From assembly GCF_900105175.1 (NCBI RefSeq), contig NZ_LT629771.1, positions 4,039,501-4,103,500 of the forward strand: 64,000 nt of DNA. Reading direction: 5' to 3'. A model generated the notes under the pieces. The model saw only the letters and a program-made list of their open reading frames with translations. It made no database searches and was not told where the DNA came from. The stretch comes from Jiangella sp. DSM 45060. GTDB lineage: Bacteria; Actinomycetota; Actinomycetes; Jiangellales; Jiangellaceae. Below are positions 9,087-19,012 of this stretch, in pieces. How positions within the stretch are numbered: position 1 is the stretch's first letter; every line of letters begins with the position of its first letter. The position numbers and the translations under genes are program-made.

Positions 9087-10583
9087 TCAGCTCGTCGTCG
9101 GGAAGGAGTAGCTGGCCGCGATCGAGTGATCGACTCGCGGCCAGCGCGACGTCACGACCTTGGCGCGGGTGTAGAAGGCGATCCCCTCGGGGCCGTGGAC
9201 GTGCGACTGGCCGAACAGCGAGTCCTTCCAGCCGCCGAACGAGTAGTAGGCCATGGGCACCGGGATCGGCACGTTGATCCCGATCATGCCGACCTTGACG
9301 CCGCGCTGGAACCGCCGCGCCGCCTCGCCGGAACCGGTGAAGATGGCGGTGCCGTTGCCGTAGGGGTTCGCGTTGATCAGCGCGATCGCCTCGTCGACGT
9401 CGTCGGCGCGGACGACCGACAGGACCGGGCCGAAGATCTCGTCTCGGTAGACGTCCATCGACGGGGTGACGCGGTCGAGGACGGTGGGCCCGACGAAGAA
9501 GCCGTCCTCGTGGCCGGGCACGACCAGCCCGCGCCCGTCGACGGTGACCTCGGCGCCCTGCCGCTCGCCGCCGTCGATGTAGCCGGTGATCCGGTCGCGC
9601 GCGGCGGCGGTGACGACGGGGCCCATCTCGCTGGCCTCGTCGCGGCCGGGCCCGACCCGGACGGCGGACGCCTTGGCCGCCACCGCCTCGACCAGCCGGT
9701 CCGCGCCGCTGCCCACCGCGACCGCCGCCGAGATGGCCATGCACCGTTCCCCCGCCGACCCCATGGCCGCCGCGATCAGGTGGTCCGAGGCGAAGTCGAG
9801 GTCGGCGTCGGGCAGCACGACGGCGTGGTTCTTGGCGCCGCCGAGGGCCTGCACGCGCTTGCCGTTGGCGCTGGCCCGCTGGTGGATGTACTTGGCGATG
9901 GGGGTGGAGCCGACGAACGAGACGGCGGCGACGTCGGGGTGGTCCAGCAGCGCGTCGACGGCGGACTTGTCGCCGTTGACGACGCTGAAGACGCCGTCCG
10001 GCAGCCCCGCCTCGGCCCACAGCCGGGCCACCAGCTGCGACGCCGACGGGTCCCGCTCGCTCGGCTTGAGCACGAACGCGTTGCCGCAGGCGATGGCGAC
10101 CGGGTGCATCCACATCGGCACCATGACCGGGAAGTTGAACGGGGTGATGCCGGCGACGACGCCCAGCGGCTCGCGGAACCCGTACACGTCGACGCCGGTG
10201 GACACCTGGTCGGAGTAGTCGCCCTTGAGCAGGTGCGGGATGCCGCAGGCGAACTCGATGACCTCGATGCCGCGCTGCACCTCGCCGAGCGCGTCGGAGA
10301 CGACCTTGCCGTGCTCGTCGGCGATGATCTCGGCCAGCTCCCGCGCGTGCCGGGTGACCAGCTCGCGGAACGCGAACAGCACCTTGGTGCGCTTGGTGAG
10401 CGACGTCTGCGACCAGCTCTCGAACGCCTTGGCGGCGGCGGAGACGGCGAGGTCGACGTCGGACGGCTCGGCGAGCAGCACCTCGGCCTGCTGCTGCCCG
10501 GTGGCCGGGTTCCACACCGGCGCCGTGCGGGTCGACCCGGCCCGCGTCGTGGCGCCGTCGATCCAGTGCTCGATGGTCCTCAT
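9087..10583 (-). CDS. iolA: CoA-acylating methylmalonate/malonate-semialdehyde dehydrogenase
   Basis: This is a 498-residue aldehyde dehydrogenase superfamily enzyme (iolA/mmsA type). Nucleotide-binding and catalytic features include [21 protein letters not shown] and the catalytic cysteine in GERCMAIS. The C-terminal [11 protein letters not shown] stretch is typical of MmsA/IolA. It converts malonate semialdehyde to acetyl-CoA, the last step of inositol breakdown. ATG at 10583 overlaps the iolD stop as ATGA. It is the last gene of the operon that starts at 16181. A role in valine catabolism is also possible from sequence, but the position argues for inositol. Confidence 0.93.
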   Translation of the reverse strand: MRTIEHWIDGATTRAGSTRTAPVWNPATGQQQAEVLLAEPSDVDLAVSAAAKAFESWSQTSLTKRTKVLFAFRELVTRHARELAEIIADEHGKVVSDALGEVQRGIEVIEFACGIPHLLKGDYSDQVSTGVDVYGFREPLGVVAGITPFNFPVMVPMWMHPVAIACGNAFVLKPSERDPSASQLVARLWAEAGLPDGVFSVVNGDKSAVDALLDHPDVAAVSFVGSTPIAKYIHQRASANGKRVQALGGAKNHAVVLPDADLDFASDHLIAAAMGSAGERCMAISAAVAVGSGADRLVEAVAAKASAVRVGPGRDEASEMGPVVTAAARDRITGYIDGGERQGAEVTVDGRGLVVPGHEDGFFVGPTVLDRVTPSMDVYRDEIFGPVLSVVRADDVDEAIALINANPYGNGTAIFTGSGEAARRFQRGVKVGMIGINVPIPVPMAYYSFGGWKDSLFGQSHVHGPEGIAFYTRAKVVTSRWPRVDHSIAASYSFPTTS

Positions 10584-12487
10584 GCGTGGTTCTCCTCCGT
10601 CTGCCGCCCCAGCAGCGGCCGCTGCGCCTTCTTGTGCTGCTCGTACTCCGCGCGTGCCGCGCGGGTGGTGTCGAGCGCCGCCGTCTCGCTGACGGGGACG
10701 TCCCACCAGGAGTCGCTGTCCGGCGCGCCGGCCAGCGGGTCGGTCTCGACGTGGATGAGGATCGGGCCGCCGTCGGCCGGCGCCGCCTTCGCGTCGCGCA
10801 GCGCCGCGCGCAGCTCGTCCACCGTCGCCACCCGGACGACGGTGACGCCCAGGCTGGCGGCGTTGGCGGCGAGGTCGACCGGGAGCACGTCGCCGTCGAG
10901 CCGGCCGGACCGGTCGCCGCGGTAGCGGTAGGCCGTGCCGAACCGCTGCGACCCGAGCGACTCGGACAGCGAGCCGATGGACGCGAACCCGTGGTTCTGC
11001 ACCAGCACGACGACGACCTTGACGCGCTCCTGGACGGCGGTCACCAGCTCCTGCGCCATCATCAGGTAGGAACCGTCGCCGACCATGACGAACACGTCGC
11101 GGTCGGGTGCGGCCATGCGGACGCCGACGCCGGCGGCGATCTCGTAGCCCATGGTCGAGTAGCCGTACTCGACGTGGTAGCCCTTCGGGTCGCGCGTGCG
11201 CCACAGCTTGTGCAGCTCGCCGGGCATCGACCCGGCCGCGTTGACGACGACGTCGCGCGGCCCGCTGACTTCGTTGACGGCGCCGATGACCTCGGTCTGC
11301 GCGGGCAGCGGCTGGCGGCCCGCGCCGTAGGCGGCGGTGACGACGGCGTCCCACTCGCGGTTCGCGGCGGCCGCGGCCTCGCGGTGGGCGTCCGGCGCCG
11401 ACCAGCCGGCCAGCTCGGAGGTCAGCGCCTCGAGCGCGGCCCGGGCGTCGGCCACCAGCGGCAGCCCGGCGTGCTTGACGCCGTCGAACCCGGTGACGTT
11501 GACGTTGACGAACCGCACGCCGGGGTCCTGGAACGCCGTCCGCGACGCCGTCGTGAAGTCGCTGTAGCGGGTGCCGATGCCGATGACGACGTCCGCCTCG
11601 CGGGCGAACCGGTTCGCGCCGGGCGTCCCCGTCGCGCCGACGGCGCCGAGCGCGAGCGGGTGGTCGTACGGCAGGCTGCCCTTGCCGGCCTGCGTCTCGG
11701 CCACGGGGATGCCGGTGGCCTCGGCGAACGCCCGCAGCGCGTCCGTCGCCTCGCTGTAGACGACCCCGCCGCCGGCGACGATCAGCGGCCGCCGGGCGGT
11801 GCGCAGCAGCGCCACCGCGCGGGCCAGCGCGGCCGGCTCGGGGACGGCTCGCGGCACGTGCCACACGCGTTTCGCGAACAGCTCGGCCGGCCAGTCGTAC
11901 GCCTCGGCCTGCACGTCCTGCGGCATCGCCACCGTGACGGCGCCGGTCTCGGCCGGGTCGGTGAGCACCCGCATCGCGCCGAGCAGCGCGGCCGGCAGCT
12001 GCTCGGGCCGCCAGACGCGGTCGAAGTACCGCGACACCGGCCGGAACGTGTCGTTGACGGTGACGTCCGGCCCGTGCGGCTGCTCGAGCTGCTGCAGGAC
12101 GGGGTCGGCGACCCGCGTCGCGAACACGTCGCCGGGCAGCAGCAGCACCGGCAGCCGGTTGATCGTCGCCAGGGCGGCGCCGGTGACCATGTTCGTCGCG
12201 CCCGGCCCGATCGACGACGTGCAGGCCAGCGTCGACAGCCGGTTGCGCATGCGGGCGTAGCCGACCGCCGCGTGCACCATGCCCTGCTCGTTGCGGGCCT
12301 GGTGGTACGGCAGCGCGTCGGGGTCGGCCAGCTCGGCCTCCAGCAGTGCCTGGCCCAAGCCGGCCACGTTGCCGTGCCCGAAGATGCCGAAGCAGCCCTC
12401 GATCAGCCGGTGCTCGACGCCGTCGCGCTCGGTGAACTGCGCGGCCAGGAACCGGACGGTGGCCTGCGCGACCGTCAGCCTCATCAT
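10580..12487 (-). CDS. iolD: 3D-(3,5/4)-trihydroxycyclohexane-1,2-dione acylhydrolase
   Basis: This is a 635-residue thiamine-diphosphate enzyme that opens the inositol-derived ring to 5-deoxyglucuronate. The N-terminal domain holds the [13 protein letters not shown] segment, and the C-terminal ThDP motif runs from [12 protein letters not shown] to [13 protein letters not shown] (GDG to N). ATG at 12487 overlaps the iolB stop (ATGA) and is preceded by GGAAGGAG. Its stop overlaps the iolA start the same way. Length and order match actinobacterial iolB-iolD-iolA clusters. Confidence 0.94.
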   Translation of the reverse strand: MMRLTVAQATVRFLAAQFTERDGVEHRLIEGCFGIFGHGNVAGLGQALLEAELADPDALPYHQARNEQGMVHAAVGYARMRNRLSTLACTSSIGPGATNMVTGAALATINRLPVLLLPGDVFATRVADPVLQQLEQPHGPDVTVNDTFRPVSRYFDRVWRPEQLPAALLGAMRVLTDPAETGAVTVAMPQDVQAEAYDWPAELFAKRVWHVPRAVPEPAALARAVALLRTARRPLIVAGGGVVYSEATDALRAFAEATGIPVAETQAGKGSLPYDHPLALGAVGATGTPGANRFAREADVVIGIGTRYSDFTTASRTAFQDPGVRFVNVNVTGFDGVKHAGLPLVADARAALEALTSELAGWSAPDAHREAAAAANREWDAVVTAAYGAGRQPLPAQTEVIGAVNEVSGPRDVVVNAAGSMPGELHKLWRTRDPKGYHVEYGYSTMGYEIAAGVGVRMAAPDRDVFVMVGDGSYLMMAQELVTAVQERVKVVVVLVQNHGFASIGSLSESLGSQRFGTAYRYRGDRSGRLDGDVLPVDLAANAASLGVTVVRVATVDELRAALRDAKAAPADGGPILIHVETDPLAGAPDSDSWWDVPVSETAALDTTRAARAEYEQHKKAQRPLLGRQTEENHA

Positions 12488-13356
12488 CGCTCCTTCCCCA
12501 TGGGCAGCCGTGGGTCGGGCGCCTGCGCCGCCCACTCGTCGCGGACCCAGGCGTGCGCCGGGTCGTCGCTGATCAGCCACTCGCGGGTGGCGCCCGGACC
12601 GGCCATGACGTTCAGGTAGTACAGGTGGTACCCGGGCGCGGCGACGGACGGGCCGTGCCAGCCGTGCGGCACCAGCACGACGTCGCCGGTGCGCACCTCG
12701 GCCAGCACGTCGATCGGCCGGTCGTCGGTGCCGTAGACGCGGTGGAAGCCGAACCCGGCCGGGTCGCTGACCTCGAAGTAGTAGATCTCCTCCAGCTCCG
12801 ACTCGACGCCGGGGAGGTCCTCGTCGTGCTTGTGCGGCGGGTACGACGACCAGTTGCCGGCCGGCGTGACGACCTCGACGGCGATCAGCCGGTCCGCGTC
12901 GAACGTGCCGGCCGAGCCGAAGTTGTGCACCTGGCGGGTGGAGCTGCCGGCGCCGCGGATCTCCACGGCGACGTCGCTCGCGGGCAGGTAGCGGGCGGCC
13001 AGCCGGTTCGTGCAGGGCGCGGCCGGCAGCGCGAACCGGGCGCCGTCAGCGTCATGACCGGCTGCGGTGACGGTGACGGACGAGTCGCGCGGCACGTAGA
13101 CGGTGTCGGACGGGCCGCTGAACACGTCGGGTCGGCCGGCCAGCTCGAACCGCTCGCCGTCGACGTCCACCGTGCCACCGCCGTTCAGCGGCAGCACGAA
13201 CAGCTCCTCGGCGCCGGTCTCGAACGTGTGCGACTTCCCGGGGCCCAACTCGAGCACCCGCAGCGACGTCCACCGCCAGCCCTCGACGGTCGACGGGGTC
13301 AGCTCGACGGCGTACGGGCCGCGCGCGGCGGTCCCGGCCGGGTGGTACCAGCTCAT
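12484..13356 (-). CDS. iolB: 5-deoxy-glucuronate isomerase
   Basis: This is a 290-residue bicupin that isomerises 5-deoxyglucuronate to 5-dehydro-2-deoxygluconate. The metal-binding cupin segment [23 protein letters not shown] and the later [16 protein letters not shown] block are clear IolB signatures. ATG at 13356 overlaps the upstream stop (ATGA). It lies between the Cgl0159-type gene and iolD in the coupled operon. Confidence 0.94.
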   Translation of the reverse strand: MSWYHPAGTAARGPYAVELTPSTVEGWRWTSLRVLELGPGKSHTFETGAEELFVLPLNGGGTVDVDGERFELAGRPDVFSGPSDTVYVPRDSSVTVTAAGHDADGARFALPAAPCTNRLAARYLPASDVAVEIRGAGSSTRQVHNFGSAGTFDADRLIAVEVVTPAGNWSSYPPHKHDEDLPGVESELEEIYYFEVSDPAGFGFHRVYGTDDRPIDVLAEVRTGDVVLVPHGWHGPSVAAPGYHLYYLNVMAGPGATREWLISDDPAHAWVRDEWAAQAPDPRLPMGKER

Positions 13357-14243
13357 AGCAGGCTCACCGCCGTGTCGACCGCCGCCGCGACGTCGCCGTC
13401 CGGCGGGTACAGCAGCGTCCGCCCGACCACCAGGCCCAGCGCCGTCGGCAGCCGCAGCACCTTCTCCCACTGCCGGAACGCGGCGTCGGGGTCGTCCGGG
13501 ACCTCGCCTCCGAGCAGTACCGCCGGCAGCGTCGACGCCGCCAGCACCCGCTCCATGCCGGCCGGGTCGTCGTCGACGACGGGCAGCTTCAGCCAGGTGT
13601 AGGCGGACGTGTTGCCCAGCCCGGCCGCGACCGTCACCGACCGGATGACCGCCTCGGTCGACAGGTCGTTGCGCAGCCGGCCGTCGTCGTCGCGGTAGGA
13701 GATGAACGGCTCGATCAGCGCGATCCTCCGGCGCTCGGCGAGATCGTCGACGGCGTGCCCGCAGGCCTGCAGCGTCGGCGCCGTCGCCGGGTCGGCGGGG
13801 TCGATGCGCAGCAGCATCTTGCCCATCTCGAAGCCCATGGCGTCGATGCCGCCGGCGTCGTAGCCGGTGAAGCGGTCGTCGATCTCGAAGACCGTGCCGG
13901 CCAGGCCGCCGCGGTTCATCGAGCCGACCACGACCTTGTCGTCCAGGGCGCCGAGCAGCAGCAGGTCCTCGAGCACGTCGGCGGTCGCCAGCACGCCGTT
14001 GACGCCGGGCCGGCTCAGCGCGACGACCAGGCGGTCCAGCAGCTCGCCGCGGTCGGCCATCGCCAGCGGGTCGGGCCCGGCCCGCAGCGCGCCGCGGGCC
14101 GGGTGGTCGGCGGCGATGACCATGAGCTTGCCGGTCGGGCCGAGCAGCGACGCCGGGCGCTTGCGGGCGGCGGCGGCCGCGGCGATCGCCTCGGGCCGGT
14201 GGATGCGCGTCTCGACGATGGTGCGCACGTGGTCAGCGGACAT
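13353..14243 (-). CDS. Cgl0159-type (beta/alpha)8-barrel protein, putative aldolase of inositol catabolism
   Basis: This is a 296-residue protein resembling the Cgl0159 family found beside iolC in actinobacteria. It contains VIAADHPARGAL near residue 43, an acidic pattern around GFEMGKMLLRID, and IEPFISYRDDDG, all typical of class I aldolase-like barrels. No separate IolJ (5-dehydro-2-deoxyphosphogluconate aldolase) is seen, so this gene is a reasonable candidate for that step; this is inference from position. Its start lies 11 bases inside the iolC end and its stop overlaps iolB. Confidence 0.82.
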   Translation of the reverse strand: MSADHVRTIVETRIHRPEAIAAAAAARKRPASLLGPTGKLMVIAADHPARGALRAGPDPLAMADRGELLDRLVVALSRPGVNGVLATADVLEDLLLLGALDDKVVVGSMNRGGLAGTVFEIDDRFTGYDAGGIDAMGFEMGKMLLRIDPADPATAPTLQACGHAVDDLAERRRIALIEPFISYRDDDGRLRNDLSTEAVIRSVTVAAGLGNTSAYTWLKLPVVDDDPAGMERVLAASTLPAVLLGGEVPDDPDAAFRQWEKVLRLPTALGLVVGRTLLYPPDGDVAAAVDTAVSLL

Positions 14244-15186
14244 CGGCTGCCTCCAGGAACGCGGCTACCTCGGCCGTCGTCGGCATGGCGTCGGAGCAGG
14301 CCAGGCGGGTCGCGACGATCGCGCCGGCCGCGTTGGCGAACCGCACGGCCTCGCCGAGGGTGCGCCCGTCGAGCAGCTGATGGCACAGCGCGCCGCCGAA
14401 CGCGTCGCCGGCGCCGAGGCCGTTGAGCACGTCGACGAGGATCGGCGCGACCTCGTGCTCGCCGGTGTCGTCGACGGCGAGCACGCCCTTCGGGCCCTGC
14501 TTGACGACGGCGGCGGCGACGCCGTGCTCCTCGCGCAGCGCCTTCGCCGCCGCGTGCGGGTCGCGGATGCCGACGGCCGTCTCGGCCTCGTCGACGTTGC
14601 CGACGGCGTGCGTGACGTGCCGGAGCGCCTCCTGGACGATCGGCCGGGCGGCCTCGCGCGACTCCCAGAACATCGGCCGCCAGTCGAGGTCGAGGACGGT
14701 GATGCCGTTGCGGCCGCGCGCCTCCAGCGCGGCCAGCGTCGCCGACCGGCTCGGCTCCTGGCACAGCCCGGTGACCGTCGCCCAGAAGATGCCGGCGTCG
14801 CGGACGGCGTCGAGGTCCAGATCGTCGGTGTGGATCTGCAGGTCCGGCGCGGTCGGCGTGCGGCCGTAGAAGTAGATCGGGAAGTCGTCCGGCGGGAAGA
14901 TCTCGCACAGCGTCACGGGCGTCGCGAGGTCGTCGACGGCCGTCACGAAGCGGTCGTCGACGCCGTACCCCGTCAGCGCCCGGTGGACGAAGCGGCCGAG
15001 TGGGTCGGCGCCGGTGCGGGTGATGACGGCGGAGCGGCGGCCGTGCCGCGCGGCGGCGACGGCGACGTTGGTGGCCGAGCCGCCGAGGTACTTGGTGAAC
15101 GTCGTGACGTCCTCCAGGCCCACCCCGGCCTGATTGGGGTAGATGTCGACCCCGACGCGGCCGATGGTCAGGACATCGTCGCTCAT
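14233..15186 (-). CDS. iolC: 5-dehydro-2-deoxygluconokinase (PfkB family)
   Basis: This is a 317-residue ribokinase/PfkB kinase. It carries GGSATNVAVAAARHG near residue 35 and the anion-hole signature LNGLGAGDAFGGAL with its catalytic aspartate near residue 260. It phosphorylates 5-dehydro-2-deoxygluconate. ATG at 15186 overlaps the iolG stop by 4 bases. Placement between iolG and iolB supports IolC over other sugar kinases. Confidence 0.92.
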   Translation of the reverse strand: MSDDVLTIGRVGVDIYPNQAGVGLEDVTTFTKYLGGSATNVAVAAARHGRRSAVITRTGADPLGRFVHRALTGYGVDDRFVTAVDDLATPVTLCEIFPPDDFPIYFYGRTPTAPDLQIHTDDLDLDAVRDAGIFWATVTGLCQEPSRSATLAALEARGRNGITVLDLDWRPMFWESREAARPIVQEALRHVTHAVGNVDEAETAVGIRDPHAAAKALREEHGVAAAVVKQGPKGVLAVDDTGEHEVAPILVDVLNGLGAGDAFGGALCHQLLDGRTLGEAVRFANAAGAIVATRLACSDAMPTTAEVAAFLEAADVR

Positions 15187-16181
15187 GCCCTGACCTCCTC
15201 GATCGTCACGACCCGGTTCTGCCGGCGCGAGAGGGTGGCGGCCTCGGCGACGTAGAAGCTCTCCAGCGCGTCGGCGACGGTGCACGGGCTCTCCCGCTCG
15301 CCCCGCGCGACGTCGACGAAGGCGGCGATCTCGGCCTCATAGGCGGGCCGGAACCGCGACCAGAACTCACGGAACGGCGTGCCGCCGGGGAACGTGACGC
15401 CGGGCTCGGCGGAGGTCAGCGCGGCGTGCTCGTCGAGCCCGACGACGTGGGTGCCGGCGGTCCCCGCGACCTCCATGCGCACGTCGTAGCCGGCGCCGTT
15501 GTAGCGCGAGCCCTGCAGCGTCGCCAGCGTGCCGTCGTCCAGCGTCAGCACGGCCGCCGACTCGTCGACGTCGCCGCTGGCGGCGAAGACCTCGGCGCCG
15601 CGATTCGCGCCGGTGGCGTACACCGTCGTGACCTCGCGGCCGGTGACCCAGCGCAGGATGTCGAAGTCGTGGATGTGGCAGTCGCGGTAGATGCCGCCGG
15701 AGGTGGGGACGTACGACGGGTGCGGCGGCTCGGCGTCGGCGGTGACGAGGTGCAGCCGGCGGACCTCGCCGAGCGCTCCCGTCCGCACCGCGTCCCGGGC
15801 GGCGGCGTAGCCGGCGTCGAACCGGCGCTGGAACCCGATCTGCGTCGCGACCCCCGCGGCCTCGACCGCGGCCAGGACGGCGCGCGTCCCGGCGACGTCG
15901 GGGGCGACCGGCTTCTCGCAGAACACCGGCAGCCCGGCGTCGGCGGCGGCGATCATCAGCTCGGCGTGCGCCGACGTGGCGGCCGCGATGACGACCGCGT
16001 CGACGTCCGTGAACGCCTCGGCCGGCGTGGCGACGGCCTCGACGCCCAGCTCGGCGGCGACCTTGCCGGCCCGGACCGGGTCGGCGTCGGCCACCCGCAC
16101 CGCCGTCACCGCCGGATGGTCGCGCACCACCTGCGCGTGCGCCGCCCCGATGCGGCCGACCCCGACGAACCCCACACGCAT
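15183..16181 (-). CDS. iolG: Inositol 2-dehydrogenase (Gfo/Idh/MocA family)
   Basis: This is a 332-residue NAD-dependent dehydrogenase. GVGRIGAAHAQV lies at the N-terminus, EKP follows at about residues 96-98, and the substrate-domain motif GGIYRDCHIHDFDI has the D-x3-H catalytic pair. It oxidises myo-inositol to 2-keto-myo-inositol and opens the operon. ATG at 16181 follows GGAGGGAG; 12 upstream in-frame codons would run through the operator palindrome and are rejected. It is divergent from the LacI gene at 16308. Confidence 0.9.
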   Translation of the reverse strand: MRVGFVGVGRIGAAHAQVVRDHPAVTAVRVADADPVRAGKVAAELGVEAVATPAEAFTDVDAVVIAAATSAHAELMIAAADAGLPVFCEKPVAPDVAGTRAVLAAVEAAGVATQIGFQRRFDAGYAAARDAVRTGALGEVRRLHLVTADAEPPHPSYVPTSGGIYRDCHIHDFDILRWVTGREVTTVYATGANRGAEVFAASGDVDESAAVLTLDDGTLATLQGSRYNGAGYDVRMEVAGTAGTHVVGLDEHAALTSAEPGVTFPGGTPFREFWSRFRPAYEAEIAAFVDVARGERESPCTVADALESFYVAEAATLSRRQNRVVTIEEVRA

Positions 16182-16196
16182 GCCAGCTCCCTCCAC

Positions 16197-16210
16197 TTTG
16201 TCTAGACAAA
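16197..16210. promoter_or_regulatory. Perfect 14-bp palindrome TTTGTCTAGACAAA, operator of the inositol operon
   Basis: It lies 16 bases upstream of the iolG start codon in the divergent iolG/LacI gap, where a bound repressor would block transcription. The TTGTCTAGACAA core resembles GntR-family sites as much as LacI sites, so the cognate regulator may not be the adjacent LacI gene. Confidence 0.6.
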
Positions 16211-16307
16211 CTAACATACTGACGAACGCTCCTCGTGTCGTCCTGCGACCCGCGACAGGCCGCGAGGTCTATCGTGGAAGCGCATTCCTTCGGACGACGG
16301 GAGAGTC

Positions 16308-17348
16308 ATGGCCGAGCAACCGCGCGGTTCGGTCACGCTGATGGACGTCGCGGCCCGCGCCGGCGTCTCGCTGGCCACGGCGTCGCGCGCGTTGAACGGC
16401 AGCACCCGCAAGGTCGGCGACGACCTGCGCGAGCGCGTGCTCGCCGCCGCCCGCAGCCTCAACTATGCCGCGAACGCGCAGGCCCAGGCCATGGCGCGGG
16501 GGCGCACCAACGTCGTCGGCCTGGTGGTGCACGACATCGCCGACCCCTACTTCTCCTCCATCGCCGCCGGCGTCATGGAGGCCGCCGAGGGACACCACGT
16601 CCTCGTCACGCTCGGCAGCACGCTGCGCCGGCCCGAGCGCGAGGTCGACTACCTCGTCGCGCTGCGCGGGCAGCGCAGCCGCGCCGTCATCCTCGCCGGC
16701 AGCCGCATGGACGACAGCCCGGTCGCCGAGGCGCTGCGCCGCGAGATCGACATCTTCGAGAACGACGGCGGCAACGTCGTCGCCATCTCGCAGAAGCAGC
16801 TGCCGGTCGACACCGTCGTCATCGAGAACCGCCTCGGCGCCCGCGACCTCGCCACGTCGCTGGTCGGGCTCGGGTACCGCCGCTTCGGCGTGCTGGCCGG
16901 TCCCGACGCCATGCTGACGGCGCGCGACCGCGTCCACGGGTTCCGCGAGGGACTCGGCCGCTCCGGCATCGACCTCGACCCCGCGTTCGTCGTCCACGGC
17001 GCGTTCACCCGCGACGGCGGCTACCAGGCCATGAGCGCGCTGCTCGGACGCATCGGCGAGCTCGACTGCGTCTTCGCCGTCAACGACGTCATGGCCGTCG
17101 GCGCCATGGTGGCCGGGCGCGAGCACGGCCTCGAGGTCCCGCGCGACCTCGGCCTCGCCGGCTTCGACGACATCAGCACCCTGCGCGACGTCAACCCGGC
17201 CCTGACGACGGTCCGGCTCCCGCTCGAGAAGGTCGGCTCGTCGGCGTTCGAACTGGTGCTGAGCGCGGCCGACCGCACCAAGCCGCGGACCCGGCGCATC
17301 AAGGGCGAGGTCGTCCTCCGGCAGAGCACCCGCACCGTCGCGGACTGA
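16308..17348 (+). CDS. LacI-family transcriptional regulator, probable inositol operon regulator
   Basis: This is a 346-residue protein. The LacI HTH (VTLMDVAARAGVSLATASRAL, residues 9-29) and a hinge with AQAQAMARG precede a type-1 periplasmic binding fold (NVVGLVVHDIADPYF). The start at 16308 follows a GGGAGAG sequence. It is divergent from iolG, and two LacI-like sites (AAGCGCTT core) stand downstream in front of the second operon at 17861. It is a plausible regulator of either or both. No other regulator is encoded nearby. Confidence 0.9.
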   Translation: MAEQPRGSVTLMDVAARAGVSLATASRALNGSTRKVGDDLRERVLAAARSLNYAANAQAQAMARGRTNVVGLVVHDIADPYFSSIAAGVMEAAEGHHVLVTLGSTLRRPEREVDYLVALRGQRSRAVILAGSRMDDSPVAEALRREIDIFENDGGNVVAISQKQLPVDTVVIENRLGARDLATSLVGLGYRRFGVLAGPDAMLTARDRVHGFREGLGRSGIDLDPAFVVHGAFTRDGGYQAMSALLGRIGELDCVFAVNDVMAVGAMVAGREHGLEVPRDLGLAGFDDISTLRDVNPALTTVRLPLEKVGSSAFELVLSAADRTKPRTRRIKGEVVLRQSTRTVAD

Positions 17349-17706
17349 CCGGCAGCGCCACGCCCGGCCGTTCGCCGGTTTCCCGCCCACACCCCCACAC
17401 CCCACACCCCCACGCCAAGTTGATCTTGGAGCAAGCGGCGAGTTTCCGCCCGATTCGCCCGATTGGTTCCGCGGTTTCTCCAAGCTCAACTTGGCGTCGG
17501 GCGTGGATGGTGCGACGTGCGGAGTCGGCCGCGCCGCCACCGCACCGGCCGCACCACGGGACTCCGCGTCCTGGTCTGGCGTGACGTCCTGGTCTCCCGT
17601 CGCGAGCACGAGCCGATATCGATCGTTTCGCGTCACGGCAGACCAGCACGCGACGCCAGACCGACCGGAGCGCCACGCCCGGGCCGTCCCCGGATTTCCC
17701 GCCCAT
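17347..17706. repeat. Intergenic repeat unit: nested inverted repeats flanked by imperfect direct repeats
   Basis: No gene is seen between 17349 and 17860. Similar 44-base sequences at 17347-17390 and 17663-17706 (GACCGG..GCGCCACGCCCGG..TTTCCCGCCCA) flank the region. Inside, 17412-17431 and 17478-17497 are inverted 20-mers with 19 matches, and each arm is itself a small CCAAG/CTTGG hairpin. A further pair, GGTCTGGCGT at 17573-17582 and ACGCCAGACC at 17653-17662, is perfect. This looks like a REP- or MITE-like mobile repeat, or a structured terminator for the LacI gene. Confidence 0.6.
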
Positions 17707-17710
17707 CACC

Positions 17711-17848
17711 GGGTAAGCGCCTTCCCTATTTGGCCAGATGACACGACGAATTCGGCCCGAACCGCCTGCCACCTGGCGACATCCCCGTCGCACCAGAGGT
17801 TGCGCGCCCGCGCCGCCACGCCGTACGGTGTGTGGGCAAGCGCTTTCC
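17711..17848. promoter_or_regulatory. Two LacI-type operators before the second sugar operon
   Basis: GGGTAAGCGCCTTCCC at 17711-17726 and GGCAAGCGCTTTCC at 17835-17848 share the AAGCGC core with flanking G/C blocks, typical of LacI-family sites. The second lies 12 bases upstream of the start codon at 17861, overlapping the probable leader. Paired sites about 120 bases apart could allow looping. Confidence 0.55.
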
Positions 17849-17860
17849 ACAGGAGGTGGC

Positions 17861-19012
17861 ATGGCAGTCAAGTCGCTCGGTGTCGTGATGAACGGCGTCA
17901 CCGGCCGCATGGGTTACCGGCAGCATCTGGTCCGGTCGATCCTCGCGATCAACGAGCAGGGCGGGGTCGAGCTGTCCGACGGCTCCCGCGTCACGCTCGA
18001 CCCGCTCCTGGTGGGCCGCAGCGACGAGAAGCTGCGCGACATCGCGACGCGGCACGGTCTGGAACGGTGGACCACCGACCTCGACACCGCGCTCGGCGAC
18101 GCCGCCAACGTCGTCTACTTCGACGCCCAGTTGACCTCCGTGCGCGAGGAGGCGATCGTCAAGGCGATCGACGCCGGCAAGCACGTCTACACCGAGAAGC
18201 CGGTGTCCGAGACCGTCGAGGGCGCGCTGACGCTGGCGAAGCGGGCCAAGACGGCCGGCGTGAAGAACGGCGTCGTGCACGACAAGCTGTTCCTGCCCGG
18301 GCTGCTGAAGCTGCGCCGGCTGATCGACAGCGGGTTCTTCGGCCGCATCCTGTCGGTGCGGGGCGAGTTCGGCTACTGGGTGTTCGAGGGCGACTGGCAG
18401 CAGGCGCAGCGGCCCAGCTGGAACTACCGCAGCGAGGACGGCGGCGGCATCGTCGTCGACATGTTCTGCCACTGGGACTACGTGCTGACGAACCTGTTCG
18501 GCCGGGTCGAGGCGGTCACCGCGCGCGCCGTCACACACATCCCGGAACGGTGGGACGAGCACGGCCGGCGCTACGACGTCACCGCCGACGACGCCGCGTA
18601 CGCGATCTTCGAGCTGGCCGGCGGCGTCGTCGCGCAGTTCAACTCGTCGTGGGCGGTGCGCGTGCACCGCGACGAGCTGCTGGAGCTGCAGGTCGACGGC
18701 ACGCTCGGCAGCGCCGTCGCCGGGCTGCACCACTGTGTCATCCAGCCGCGCACCGCGACGCCGCGGCCGACGTGGAACCCCGACCTCGCCGACGAGCAGC
18801 GCTACCGCGAGCAGTGGCAGGACGTCCCCGACAACGCGCCGCCGCAGAACGGCTTCAAGGCGCAGTGGGAGCAGTTCGTCCGGCACGTCGTGGAGGACGG
18901 CCCGCACCCGTACGACTTCCTCGCCGGCGCCCGCGGGGTGCGGCTCGCGCAGGCCGGGCTGCAGTCGTCCGACGACGGCTGCCGGGTGGAGCTGCCGGAG
19001 CTGACGCTGTGA
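17861..19012 (+). CDS. Gfo/Idh/MocA-family oxidoreductase
   Basis: This 383-residue dehydrogenase opens a three-gene operon. The N-terminus is atypical for the Rossmann motif (GVVMNGVTGRMGYRQH), but EKP is present in YTEKPVSE near residue 112, and a histidine-rich substrate-domain segment (FCHWDYVLTNLFG) follows. AGGAGG at 17851-17856 sets the ATG. It overlaps the DUF993 gene by 4 bases. The neighbours suggest a sugar or inositol derivative as substrate; none can be named. Confidence 0.88.
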   Translation: MAVKSLGVVMNGVTGRMGYRQHLVRSILAINEQGGVELSDGSRVTLDPLLVGRSDEKLRDIATRHGLERWTTDLDTALGDAANVVYFDAQLTSVREEAIVKAIDAGKHVYTEKPVSETVEGALTLAKRAKTAGVKNGVVHDKLFLPGLLKLRRLIDSGFFGRILSVRGEFGYWVFEGDWQQAQRPSWNYRSEDGGGIVVDMFCHWDYVLTNLFGRVEAVTARAVTHIPERWDEHGRRYDVTADDAAYAIFELAGGVVAQFNSSWAVRVHRDELLELQVDGTLGSAVAGLHHCVIQPRTATPRPTWNPDLADEQRYREQWQDVPDNAPPQNGFKAQWEQFVRHVVEDGPHPYDFLAGARGVRLAQAGLQSSDDGCRVELPELTL

